Position numbers and translations under genes: made by a program
Part shown: piece by piece, positions 54,518-63,087 of the stretch
Numbering within the stretch: the stretch's first letter is position 1
Layout of the letters: each line of letters begins with the position of its first letter
DNA from: CAVVGZ01 sp963747965
GTDB lineage: Bacteria > Chloroflexota > Anaerolineae > Anaerolineales > Anaerolineaceae
NCBI GenBank assembly: GCA_963747965.1
Contig: CAVVGZ010000007.1
Coordinates: 620,001-684,000, forward strand
Reading direction: 5' to 3'
DNA length: 64,000 nt
The notes under the pieces: model-generated
The model's database searches: none
Told to the model about the DNA's origin: nothing
The model's input: only the letters and a program-made list of their open reading frames with translations

Positions 54518-56746
54518 ATGAAATTTGACGATTTATTAAGCATTTTGCCGGAAAATTATAATGTCGTCGATAGGGAATTAATTCAACGCGCTTACCATTT
54601 CGCGGAAAAAGCCCATGAAGGACAAAAACGTGCCTCAGGAGAACCATATATCAGCCACTGCGTGGCAGTTGCCGGGATACTTGCAGAGCTTCGGGTACCA
54701 CCGGCTGTTGTGATTGCTGGAATATTACATGACACAGTAGAAGATACCGACGTTACCCTTGAGGAAATTGAGAGGGAATTTGGTTATGAGGTTGCCCACC
54801 TTGTTGATGGGGTAACCAAGCTCACCAATCTGCCAAGAGTTTCGCGGGCGGATCAGCATAACACAGGGGAAGAACGAACACCCGGGCAATCCGATTTCCC
54901 AACAGAAAGGATTTACCGTGATGAATCCGAATCCAGCAAACGAGATCGCAAGAAAGACTTAAAGAACGAAACCCTGCGGAAAACCTTCCTTGCCATGGGG
55001 GATGATGTACGTGTGGTTTTAATCAAGCTGGCAGACAGATTACATAATATGAGGACTCTCAGCTATATGCCTGAGAGTAAGCGCAGGGCAATTGCCCAGG
55101 AAACCATGGACATCTTTGCTCCTCTGGCTAATCGCCTGGGGATCTGGAATATTAAATGGGAACTTGAGAACCTTGCTTTTCGATATATCGACCCTGAAAG
55201 GTATAAAGAAATAGCAAATCAGATAAAGGTAGGCAACCAGGATCGTGAGCAGGCAATCACTGATATTATCACCAAAGTGAAGGCTGTTATTGAACAGGCT
55301 GGAATTAAAGCTGAAATTACCGGTCGCCCAAAGCACATCTATTCCATTTATCGAAAAATGGTCGAAAAAGAAAAAAACATCGATATGCTTATGGATTTAC
55401 GAGGTATCCGGTTAATTGTTGAGGATTTACAATCCTGTTACGCTGCTTTGGGTGTAATCCACAATAATTGGAGGCCGATTCCGCGTGAGTTTGATGATTA
55501 TATCGCTGCACCCAAAGATAACTTTTACCAATCTCTCCACACCGCAGTTCTCTTTGATGATGGCAAATCATTAGAGGTGCAAATTCGTACAAAGGAAATG
55601 CATGAGAGTGCAGAGTATGGTATTGCAGCCCATTGGCGTTATAAGGAGAAGGGGAAACGGGATGAGGCATATGAAGAACGTATCAATTGGCTGAGAAGGT
55701 TAATGGACTGGAGGCAAGAGGTTCAAGATCCCCAGGAATTTGTCGATGGGATGAAATCGGATGTTTTTGAAGACAGGGTTTATGTATTTACCCCGCGCGG
55801 TGACATCATAGATTTGCCCACAGGATCAACTCCAATCGATTTTGCCTATCATGTACATACAGAAATTGGTAACCGCTGCCGGGGTGCCAAAATAAACGGA
55901 AAATTGGTCTCACTAGATTACGTCCTTAAAACCGGTGATCAGGTAAATATACTTACAGCCAAACAAGGGGGTCCAAGCCGGGATTGGTTGAATCCAAATA
56001 TTGGACTCGTTAAAACACAACGGGCACGGTCAAAAATCAGGCAGTGGTTTAAAAAGCAAGATTATGAGCAAAATATCACTCAAGGGAAAATGATCTTTGA
56101 TAAAGAACTCAAACGCCTGGGTGTATCTGATGTCGATCTGGATAAACTTGTCGATGCGTTTGATGTAAAATCCCCGGATGATTTATATGAAGGGTTGGGT
56201 TGTGGAGATATTTCACTGGGACGTATCATAAATCGACTCAGTGAAGCGGATAAAGCACATGATCCGCTTTTTCAGCCACAACCAATAAAAGAGCCCCGGG
56301 ATAATGGTAACGCCATCACAGTGGTAGGATTACGGGGAATATTAACAAGCATCGCACGCTGCTGTAATCCGGCTCCAGGTGATTCAATTGTTGGATATAT
56401 TACCAGGGGTAGAGGAGTCAGCGTTCATCGCAGCGATTGCCCCAATATCATCCGGCTGCCTGACAAACACAGGGTAATCAAGGTAACCTGGGGAGAACCG
56501 CATTATACGTATCCTGTTTCCGTAATTATTAAAGGTTATGACCGGCAGGGATTATTAAGTGATATATCATCAGTAATCAGCAATGAGGGCATCAACCTGA
56601 GAGATATTAATCTCAAAGTAACCAATAACCTTGCAACAATTAATCTTGTATTTGAAGTAAATGATATTAGTCAACTCAGCCGTATTCTTACCAGAATTGA
56701 AAATTTGCCAAATGTGGTTGAAGCAAAACGTTATAGACCCGGATAA
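54518..56746 (+). CDS. rel: Bifunctional (p)ppGpp synthetase/hydrolase (RelA/SpoT)
   Basis: Makes and degrades the alarmone (p)ppGpp. The 742 residues contain an HD hydrolase domain (about 25-200, with 'YISHCVAVAGIL', 'GILHDTVEDT' and 'LIKLADRLHNMRTL'), a synthetase domain (about 240-360, 'GRPKHIYSIYRKM', 'MDLRGIRLIVED', 'DYIAAPKDNFYQSLHTAV', 'VQIRTKEMHESAEYGIAAHW'), a TGS domain (about 405-470, 'VFTPRGDIIDLPTGSTPIDFA') and a C-terminal ACT domain (about 665-740). Both active sites look complete, so it is a Rel-type bifunctional enzyme. A charged insert (about 110-148) lies within the HD domain. Confidence 0.95.
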   Translation: MKFDDLLSILPENYNVVDRELIQRAYHFAEKAHEGQKRASGEPYISHCVAVAGILAELRVPPAVVIAGILHDTVEDTDVTLEEIEREFGYEVAHLVDGVTKLTNLPRVSRADQHNTGEERTPGQSDFPTERIYRDESESSKRDRKKDLKNETLRKTFLAMGDDVRVVLIKLADRLHNMRTLSYMPESKRRAIAQETMDIFAPLANRLGIWNIKWELENLAFRYIDPERYKEIANQIKVGNQDREQAITDIITKVKAVIEQAGIKAEITGRPKHIYSIYRKMVEKEKNIDMLMDLRGIRLIVEDLQSCYAALGVIHNNWRPIPREFDDYIAAPKDNFYQSLHTAVLFDDGKSLEVQIRTKEMHESAEYGIAAHWRYKEKGKRDEAYEERINWLRRLMDWRQEVQDPQEFVDGMKSDVFEDRVYVFTPRGDIIDLPTGSTPIDFAYHVHTEIGNRCRGAKINGKLVSLDYVLKTGDQVNILTAKQGGPSRDWLNPNIGLVKTQRARSKIRQWFKKQDYEQNITQGKMIFDKELKRLGVSDVDLDKLVDAFDVKSPDDLYEGLGCGDISLGRIINRLSEADKAHDPLFQPQPIKEPRDNGNAITVVGLRGILTSIARCCNPAPGDSIVGYITRGRGVSVHRSDCPNIIRLPDKHRVIKVTWGEPHYTYPVSVIIKGYDRQGLLSDISSVISNEGINLRDINLKVTNNLATINLVFEVNDISQLSRILTRIENLPNVVEAKRYRPG

Positions 56747-56784
56747 GTGAAGTTCAGAAATTTTTGGGGGAGGTGGGAATAAAT

Positions 56785-58026
56785 ATGCAGAATCTAATAT
56801 CTGTTCAGGAAGCCCAAACCAGAATATTATCTACCATTAATGCCGTCAGCAGCGAAATGGAGTTAATTGAGAATTCACTAAACCGGATTCTTGCTGATAA
56901 CATCCGATCAAGCATGGATATTCCTTCTTCAGATTTATCCAGCATGGATGGATTCGCCGTTCGTAATACGGATATTCGAAATGCAGGAAAAGAAACACCA
57001 GTAACCTTAAAAGTAATCGATGATATTCCAGCAGGTAAAAGGTCTGGGAAAAAAATCCATCCAGGTCAGGCAGCCAGAATAATGACCGGGGCAGAGTTGC
57101 CAATTGGAGGGGATACTGTTATTCCATTTGAGCAAATTTCTGGAATGGATAATCTAAATGATTTAAACCCTCCAAATCATATTGTTGTCAATTCGGAAAT
57201 TTCAATAGGTGCAAATGTCCGGGTAAGAGGGGAGGATATTAATAAAGAGACTCTGCTTTTTAGCAAAAATCACAAATTGAGACCACAGGATATTGGCATT
57301 CTGGCAATGATGGGACATCAATCTGTTAACGTATTCTCAAGACCCAGAATCGGCATATTTTCAACTGGAGATGAATTGGAAGTGCCAGGAAAAGCCTTGC
57401 AGCCGGGAAAAATATATGAATCAAACTCATTTATGCTTGCAGCATTGTCGGAAAAATTTGGTGCTCATCCGCTAAGGATGGGAAAAGCAAGTGATGATGC
57501 GTCAGAGATTAAAAATGTCCTGGATCAATTTATTGAAATGAAGGTGGATATGATCCTCTCCTCGGGTGGCGTAAGTGTTGGCACCCACGATGTTGTTCGC
57601 CAGGTCATCCTGGAAGGAGGAAATGTTGAGTTTTGGAAGGTCAATATAAAGCCAGGAAAACCACTCTTATTTGGCAATTATCAGGGGATACCATTTTTTG
57701 GACTCCCTGGCAATCCAGTATCTTCATATATCTCATTTTTGGTGTTCACTCTGCCAGCCATCCGGAAATCTCTTTGCCTGCCCCCTTTAGAAAAGAATTG
57801 CATTAAAGCGGTACTTGAACATCCTGTCCAATCCGATGGCAGAGAGAGTTATTTAAGGGTCAAGCTAAGGAAAATAAACGGGATTTACTACGCTAATTAT
57901 TCCAGCCATCAAGGATCTGCGAATTTATTGTCATTGGTACAATCAGATGCTTTACTGATCATTCCATCTGGTGTAAAATCGCTTTCTGCAGGAACAGATG
58001 TGGATGCCTGGCTTATACATGATTAA
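56785..58026 (+). CDS. moeA: Molybdopterin molybdenumtransferase MoeA
   Basis: Inserts molybdate into adenylylated molybdopterin. I chose ATG 56785 behind GGGGGAGGTG (9 bases), giving 413 residues. Seen are the N-terminal 'SVQEAQTRILS', 'PSSDLSSMDGFAVR', 'RIMTGAELPIGGDTVIPFE', 'RVRGEDINKE', the MoCF-type domain 'GIFSTGDELEVPGKALQPGKI', 'LSSGGVSVGTHDVV', 'VNIKPGKPLLFG' and 'FFGLPGNPVSS'. A C-terminal domain IV ('GRESYLRVKL') is present. The rel gene lies directly upstream and may share the transcript. Confidence 0.94.
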   Translation: MQNLISVQEAQTRILSTINAVSSEMELIENSLNRILADNIRSSMDIPSSDLSSMDGFAVRNTDIRNAGKETPVTLKVIDDIPAGKRSGKKIHPGQAARIMTGAELPIGGDTVIPFEQISGMDNLNDLNPPNHIVVNSEISIGANVRVRGEDINKETLLFSKNHKLRPQDIGILAMMGHQSVNVFSRPRIGIFSTGDELEVPGKALQPGKIYESNSFMLAALSEKFGAHPLRMGKASDDASEIKNVLDQFIEMKVDMILSSGGVSVGTHDVVRQVILEGGNVEFWKVNIKPGKPLLFGNYQGIPFFGLPGNPVSSYISFLVFTLPAIRKSLCLPPLEKNCIKAVLEHPVQSDGRESYLRVKLRKINGIYYANYSSHQGSANLLSLVQSDALLIIPSGVKSLSAGTDVDAWLIHD

Positions 58027-58112
58027 TCGTGCAAGAAGGCAAAATTCATATTATTATTGGAAATTTTCCGTATTATCTAAATTTGTTTTGTATATTAATT
58101 TAGGAGGTCTGA

Positions 58113-58343
58113 ATGCCCCGAATACGTTGTCATTACATCGATTGTGTTTTTCTGGATGATAGTTATTGCAGTGCAGCAGCCATCGAATTGGATCCGGATA
58201 CAGGCTGCATAACCTATTCTCCATCAACCAACGGTGCCGCCAATGAAGATTGGGACGACGAGGATGAGTTGGAAGAGTGGGATGAACTTGAAGATGAAGA
58301 GGACGAAGAAGATTTGTGGGATGAGGAAGAAGATAAGTATTAG
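58113..58343 (+). CDS. Small DUF1540-like protein with extremely acidic tail
   Basis: 76 residues. The first half has a C-x4-C-x7-C pattern ('RIRCHYIDCVFLDDSYCSA' followed by 'AIELDPDTGC'), which resembles DUF1540 (small cysteine proteins thought to bind metal). From about residue 45 the chain is almost only Asp, Glu and Trp, a strongly acidic, probably disordered tail. AGGAGGT precedes the ATG. Strong translation signals and its own terminator suggest a well expressed protein. I know no function; a zinc or other metal buffer is one possibility. Confidence 0.78.
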   Translation: MPRIRCHYIDCVFLDDSYCSAAAIELDPDTGCITYSPSTNGAANEDWDDEDELEEWDELEDEEDEEDLWDEEEDKY

Positions 58344-58361
58344 CCGCCGAGATCATATCAG

Positions 58362-58392
58362 AAAAAGTCCCTGGCGCTGCCAGGGACTTTTT
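58362..58392. terminator. Perfect bidirectional terminator
   Basis: AAAAAGTCCCTGGC (58362-58375), loop GCT, GCCAGGGACTTTTT (58379-58392). It ends the acidic protein gene (+) and the tRNA-Gln (-). Confidence 0.93.
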
Positions 58393-58398
58393 GTTTAG

Positions 58399-58469
58399 CT
58401 GGGGGTGAAGGATTCGAACCTCCATATACAAATCCAGAGTCTGTCGTCTTGCCGTTAGACGAACCCCCA
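58399..58469 (-). tRNA. tRNA-Gln (anticodon CTG)
   Basis: On the minus strand the acceptor TGGGGGT (58469-58463) pairs with ACCCCCA (58406-58400), discriminator G, no encoded CCA. The anticodon arm ACAGA-CTCTGGA-TTTGT gives anticodon CTG (CAG codons). The T loop is TTCGAAT. It lies 54 bases downstream of gltX on the same strand and may be co-transcribed with it. Confidence 0.94.
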
Positions 58470-58523
58470 ATGAGAATTTATTTTACCATCATAATATACC
58501 ACCATCAAGGACAATTCAAAAAA

Positions 58524-60021
58524 TCAGGGCAGATTATCTAATAATGATACGGCTGCTTCCAGCCTCAGAATTACTTTTTCTTTTCCAATTATCTCCATAC
58601 TCTCAAATAACGGGGGACTTACTCGCTGTCCAGTTACCGCTACCCGAATTAAGCCAAAAACCGAGCCAAGATCCAATTCATTTTCCTCAACGAAACATCT
58701 CATTTGGTATTCCAGGGTATTTTTCTCAAATTGGTTCATACCATGTAATATTGGAAGAATTCGTTTGATGACGGAAATCGAATCCCCTTTGGTGAATTTT
58801 TTTCCGAGAAGTTCGTTTGGATCAGGATGGATGTCCTCCATAAAGAAAAAACCCGAGATTTCCACTGCATCATCCAGGGTAATCAATCGTTCGCGTATAA
58901 GCGGTATCATTTTGGAAAGTTTTACCGCATCAACAAATAAGCCTGCATTCTGATAGAACGGCGTCACCCGGGCTGCAAGATCATCATCATGAAGTGCACG
59001 TATATGTAATCCATTAAAATGGTCCAATTTCGAGAAATTTATCGCTGCTGGAGAAGGATTCAGATGTTCCAGGTTAAATTTCTGGATCAGGTCTTCCAAT
59101 GAGAAAAATTCTTCCCGGTCATTATAACTCCATCCCATTAATGCAATCCAATTTATCACTCCCTCGGGGATATAACCTAATTCTCCTAGATCCTTAATGA
59201 ATATCGAGTGACCGCTATTTTTAAGATCGGCTGCCTCTCTTTTGCTCATTTTACCCTTTCCGCTCGGTTTTAAAAATACCGAGAGGTGAACAAACCTGGG
59301 TTCAACCCAACCAAATGCCCGATAGATGAGGGCGTGAATCGGAAAAGTCGGAAGCCATTCCGAACCGCGGATTACATGGGTTATATTCATCAGGTAATCA
59401 TCAACGACTGAAGCCAGGTGATATAAAGCCCAACCATCTGATTTCACCAGGATATAGTCATCAAGCGTATTATTTTCAACGATAATCTCGCCCCTGATAA
59501 GATCGTGAACAATAGTCCTTCCATCCTTGGGGGTTTTAAACCGAATAACATGCCTTTCCCCACCTATCTACCCTTCGACTGGCTTCTTCCAGGGAAATAT
59601 CCCGGCAGTGCCCATCATAATGGGGATTTTGTTTGTTATTTTGTTGTTCCTGTCGTAATGCTTGCAGCCTCTCCGCTGTACAAAAGCAATAATAAGCTTT
59701 CCTCTCACGAATTAGTTCGTCCGCCTTCTCCAAATACATACTTTTTCTTTCAGATTGACGGTAGGGGTCATTTGGTCCGGGTTTTCCTGGACCTTCATCA
59801 TATTCCAGTCCAAGCCACCCAAGCATGGATTTAATCTCCTCCTCAGCTCCCGGGACAATGCGATTTCGATCTGTGTCTTCTATCCTGAGAATGAATTGTC
59901 CTTTTGTTTGATGGGCGAGCAGATAACAAAAAAGAGCTGTTCTGGCTCCACCCAGGTGTAGATGGCCTGTAGGTGACGGGGCAAAACGTACACGGACCGG
60001 TGCCAATGGGTTTCTCTCCAT
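58524..60021 (-). CDS. gltX: Glutamyl-tRNA synthetase, frame broken by one extra base
   Basis: Charges tRNA-Glu (and often tRNA-Gln, to be amidated later). The N-terminal piece has 'VRFAPSPTGHLHLGGARTALF' (HIGH-type motif) and 'LRIEDTDRNRIVPGAEEEI'. At about 59562 one extra base breaks the frame. Skipping it reads 'RRVDRGERHVIRFKTPKDG', 'VHDLIRGEIIVENNTLDDY' and joins 'LVKSDGWALYHLASVVDD', 'THVIRGSEWLPTFPIHALIY' and the KMSKR motif 'KGKMSKREA'. The C-terminal anticodon-binding domain is present. Total about 499 residues, as usual. An essential gene cannot be a dead pseudogene unless duplicated, so a sequencing insertion is the likeliest cause. Confidence 0.9.
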
Positions 60022-60022
60022 A

Positions 60023-61126
60023 TTAGTAATGAATTTCCTTTAGTTTTTGTCTTGTAATCACACTTTGTATTAAACCAATTCCAAGTACCAAGGACATCAA
60101 CGAGCTGCCACCATAACTGATAAAAGGCAAAGGCAAACCAGTTACAGGGATTAAACGGAGATTTACAGATATATTGACGACCGTTTGAAAAAATATCAGG
60201 GTGGTAAATCCATACGCTATTAATGACCCAAATGTATCGCTTGCCAGTCGGGCGGCTCGTAAACAGCGAAAAATAATAAATATCAATAAAGCCAGTATAA
60301 TCACAGTTCCGACAAATCCAAACTCAGCCGCCATTGCCGAGAAAATAAAATCAGTGTGGCGCACCTTCAAGAATCTCAATTGGACCTGAGTGCTGTTCCC
60401 ATATCCCTGTCCAAAAAGACCACCGGATCCAATGGTAATGAGTGCCTGGTCCACATTATACGTATTTCCGTAACGCGCTTCCGCATCCGGGAAAAGGAAG
60501 GTAAGGACACGTTCCTGCTGATAATCCTCAAGGAATGGGAAGGCAGAGATCGATGCAATAACTCCTAAAAGGACGAAAATCGCCAGGTATTTTGCGGGTA
60601 AGCCACTTATCCACAGCAAAGAAAACCAGATTACCAGTATAACAATTGATGTGCTCAAATTAGGTTGGAGCAAAATCCAAACTACAACTCCCATTGTGAG
60701 CAGGAATGAACGGAAAATCCAGGTTAAATCCTTTTTTTGATTTGCAGTACGTGAAAAATAATCTGCTAAAACAAGGATCATCACAATTTTTGCCAGTTCT
60801 GAGGGTTGGATTAAAATGAGTCCTGTATCCAGCCAGCGTGCTGAACCAAATCGTGCTTCGCCAATAATGAAAATAACTACCAGGAACAACACAGAAAAAA
60901 CATACATTAATCTAGTCAGCGATGCCCAGTAATGATAATCAATCATTGCAACAAGGATAATGAGTACTATACCAACGATGACATAGATTACCTGGCGATT
61001 GACCTGTTCTGCCAATACTACATTTCCAGCAATTGCAGAGCGTATCATCACAATCCCAAATAGAGACAGGACTACTACACTTCCGAACAACCAGAAATCA
61101 AAATGCCGCCAGAATTCTTTTTGCAT
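60023..61126 (-). CDS. rodA: Rod-shape peptidoglycan polymerase RodA
   Basis: SEDS-family glycosyltransferase that polymerises lipid II during cell elongation with PBP2. The 367 residues have about ten membrane helices, and 'IGEARFGSARWLDTGLILIQPSELAK' features including the W-x-x-x-G...QPSE block, 'GYGNSTQVQLRFLKVRHTDF' and 'RLIPVTGLPLPFISYGGSS' near the end. The choice of RodA over FtsW rests on the PBP2 gene at 63088 and the Min genes next to it. It starts 7 bases after the minE stop and ends one base before gltX. Confidence 0.92.
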   Translation of the reverse strand: MQKEFWRHFDFWLFGSVVVLSLFGIVMIRSAIAGNVVLAEQVNRQVIYVIVGIVLIILVAMIDYHYWASLTRLMYVFSVLFLVVIFIIGEARFGSARWLDTGLILIQPSELAKIVMILVLADYFSRTANQKKDLTWIFRSFLLTMGVVVWILLQPNLSTSIVILVIWFSLLWISGLPAKYLAIFVLLGVIASISAFPFLEDYQQERVLTFLFPDAEARYGNTYNVDQALITIGSGGLFGQGYGNSTQVQLRFLKVRHTDFIFSAMAAEFGFVGTVIILALLIFIIFRCLRAARLASDTFGSLIAYGFTTLIFFQTVVNISVNLRLIPVTGLPLPFISYGGSSLMSLVLGIGLIQSVITRQKLKEIHY

Positions 61127-61133
61127 GGTGAGT

Positions 61134-61406
61134 CTATTTCCTGATTTTATTACTGGTTGCAGTTTTTAGAGGAATATCTGCGATTAATCTTTGCTGCCGT
61201 TCATCCCGGGCGATATCAATTTTAACCATGGAAGTTTCAATATCCACATAGCGGGAAATCACCGATAATAATTCGTTTTTCAAATCCTCCAGTTTCTCCC
61301 TTGGCATATCAATTCGGTCATGTATCAAGACCAATTTCAACCGTTCTTTAGCTAAATCTTTGCTGGATTTTTTATTGGAAGAAACCCTCTCGAGGAATGA
61401 GAACAT
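61134..61406 (-). CDS. minE: Cell division topological specificity factor MinE
   Basis: Stimulates MinD ATPase so that the MinCD inhibitor oscillates or localises at the poles. 90 residues from ATG 61406, which follows GGAGG and the minD stop by one base. Seen are the MinD-contact N-terminus 'SSKDLAKERLKLVLIHDR', then 'LEDLKNELLSVISRYVDIE'. A longer frame upstream lies inside minD. Confidence 0.92.
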   Translation of the reverse strand: MFSFLERVSSNKKSSKDLAKERLKLVLIHDRIDMPREKLEDLKNELLSVISRYVDIETSMVKIDIARDERQQRLIADIPLKTATSNKIRK

Positions 61407-61407
61407 A

Positions 61408-62211
61408 TTATTTTCCTCCGAAACGGAGAAGATTCGTAATCGAAGAAAATAGATCCTTCTTACCATTCAGCCGCATAAAAGGTACCTCCTCACCATTCAA
61501 CCGGCGGGCAATATTCATGAAGGCTAAACCGGCATCGGATTTTTGATCTAGAACAACCGGTTGGCCCCGGTTTGTGCTGATAAGCACCAATTCATCCTCC
61601 GGTACTATTCCAATTAGCTCAATCGCCAGCAAGTCTTGCACGTCTTCTGCATTGAGCATATCACCCCTTTTAACCAGCGCGCTGTTAAGGCGATTTATTA
61701 TCAGTTTGGCCGGTCCTTTTTGTTCCGACTCCACCAGGCCGATTACCCTATCTGCATCACGAACTGCAGAAACTTCAGGATTAGTAACAACAAGAATTAA
61801 ATCTGCAGGAGCTAATGCGTTCCGGAATCCACGTTCAATACCTGCTGGAGAATCGATCAAAATCCAATCCATTTCTTCTTTAAGTTGATCACAAATCCGG
61901 ATCATATCAGCAGGTGAGACTGCAGATTTATCCCTGGTTTGTGCAGCGGGGATGAGGGACAACTCAGGCTGCCTTTTGTCCCGGATCATCGCCTGTTGAA
62001 GCCTGCACCTACCCTCGATGACATCCACAAGATCGTAAACAATCCGATTTTCAAGACCCAAGACAACATCCAGATTTCTGAGTCCAATATCACTATCTAT
62101 ACATACAACTTTTTTTCCAAGCGAAGCCAGGGCAATCCCAAGATTCGCCGTTGTAGTGGATTTGCCCACTCCCCCTTTACCGGAGGATATTGTCGCAACG
62201 ATACCCGTCAT
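61408..62211 (-). CDS. minD: Septum site-determining ATPase MinD
   Basis: Membrane-associated ATPase that recruits MinC. The 267 residues begin 'IVATISSGKGGVGKSTTTANL' (deviant Walker A) and show 'VCIDSDIGLRNLDVVLGLEN', 'WILIDSPAGIERGF', 'VTNPEVSAVRDADRVIG' and a C-terminal amphipathic helix ('LFSSITNLLRFGGK') that binds the membrane. Gene order minC-minD-minE-rodA is a division/shape operon. Confidence 0.95.
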   Translation of the reverse strand: MTGIVATISSGKGGVGKSTTTANLGIALASLGKKVVCIDSDIGLRNLDVVLGLENRIVYDLVDVIEGRCRLQQAMIRDKRQPELSLIPAAQTRDKSAVSPADMIRICDQLKEEMDWILIDSPAGIERGFRNALAPADLILVVTNPEVSAVRDADRVIGLVESEQKGPAKLIINRLNSALVKRGDMLNAEDVQDLLAIELIGIVPEDELVLISTNRGQPVVLDQKSDAGLAFMNIARRLNGEEVPFMRLNGKKDLFSSITNLLRFGGK

Positions 62212-62219
62212 TGATCTCC

Positions 62220-62897
62220 TCAGTCCCAGGGTTCAAAATGGATAACCCCGTCTTTTAACATAGCTTTATAGGGTTTTGATTTCTTCATTTTCGCCGGTAT
62301 ATCCGCAACCGCTTCACCTATACGAAGCAAAGTTGGGGTGAATACCATGGCACATATGACACTCTCCGTTTCTCCAGAAAGTCCCGCTTGAACAGCTCCC
62401 CGTAACCGCCCCCATACCAGAATACTCTTGCCAGATAAAAGCTCAGCTCCGGGATTTACATCGCCCAGGACAATAATGCTGTCCTCAGATTGGATACTTA
62501 TACCAGATCTTAATGTTCGCTGGATCAACAAGGCGGAATCTCCAATTGCCGATACAGATGGTTGCCTATCACGCAGATTCGATTTCCCGGGGTGTATGGG
62601 CGTATCAAGACCTAACATTTGGGCTGTTTTTATCGTTGTTGGTGAATTGCTGATAACCGACCAAAGGGTGACACCTTTATCGGAAAGTTTATCCCGCATA
62701 GAACCCATTTCAGCAGCATGGACGGTTAAATTACCTAGATCAAGGGTGATTTTTCCCCCGCGGAAGAAATTTTCTTTCTCACAAATCTGGCTTATTATCT
62801 CTTCCTGGCAATCCTTCCATTCCTGATGGTTTGAAGTGATGATCAATCCATCCTGATAACCTTTAATTCTTATCTTGCTTTCAGTTTTTATATCCAT
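62220..62897 (-). CDS. minC: Septum site-determining protein MinC
   Basis: Inhibits FtsZ assembly away from mid-cell when bound by MinD. The 225 residues have an N-terminal FtsZ-binding domain (about 1-105, weakly conserved as usual) and a C-terminal beta-helix (about 115-215) with 'RSGISIQSEDSIIVLGDVNPGA', 'SILVWGRLRGAVQAGLSG' and 'CAMVFTPTLLRIGE', the parts that bind MinD. It starts the min block, 8 bases before minD. The upstream gap to PBP2 holds two palindromic repeats. Confidence 0.93.
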   Translation of the reverse strand: MDIKTESKIRIKGYQDGLIITSNHQEWKDCQEEIISQICEKENFFRGGKITLDLGNLTVHAAEMGSMRDKLSDKGVTLWSVISNSPTTIKTAQMLGLDTPIHPGKSNLRDRQPSVSAIGDSALLIQRTLRSGISIQSEDSIIVLGDVNPGAELLSGKSILVWGRLRGAVQAGLSGETESVICAMVFTPTLLRIGEAVADIPAKMKKSKPYKAMLKDGVIHFEPWD

Positions 62898-62961
62898 CCA
62901 TATTTCTCATTTACACCAGTAATAACGTTCACAATAAATAAAAATCCATGAAATCCTTATC

Positions 62962-63041
62962 CTCGCAGCAAGCTACGGGACATTGAGGGATTTCGCCCTA
63001 CGGGACGGATTTTGTAAGACAATCTCGCAGCAAGCTGCGGG
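62962..63041. repeat. Two copies of a REP-like palindromic repeat
   Basis: CTCGCAGCAAGCTACGGG (62962-62979) and CTCGCAGCAAGCTGCGGG (63024-63041) differ by one base. Each is itself a hairpin (CGCAGC-AA-GCTGCG in the second copy; one mismatch in the first). They are clearly GC-rich against the flanks and stand between PBP2 and minC. The GC-rich palindrome form is like REP elements; no third copy was noticed in this window. Confidence 0.65.
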
Positions 63042-63087
63042 GAGATGCCCTCTTATTAATTATAACAGCCCTTCTTGCCGGCAAAAC

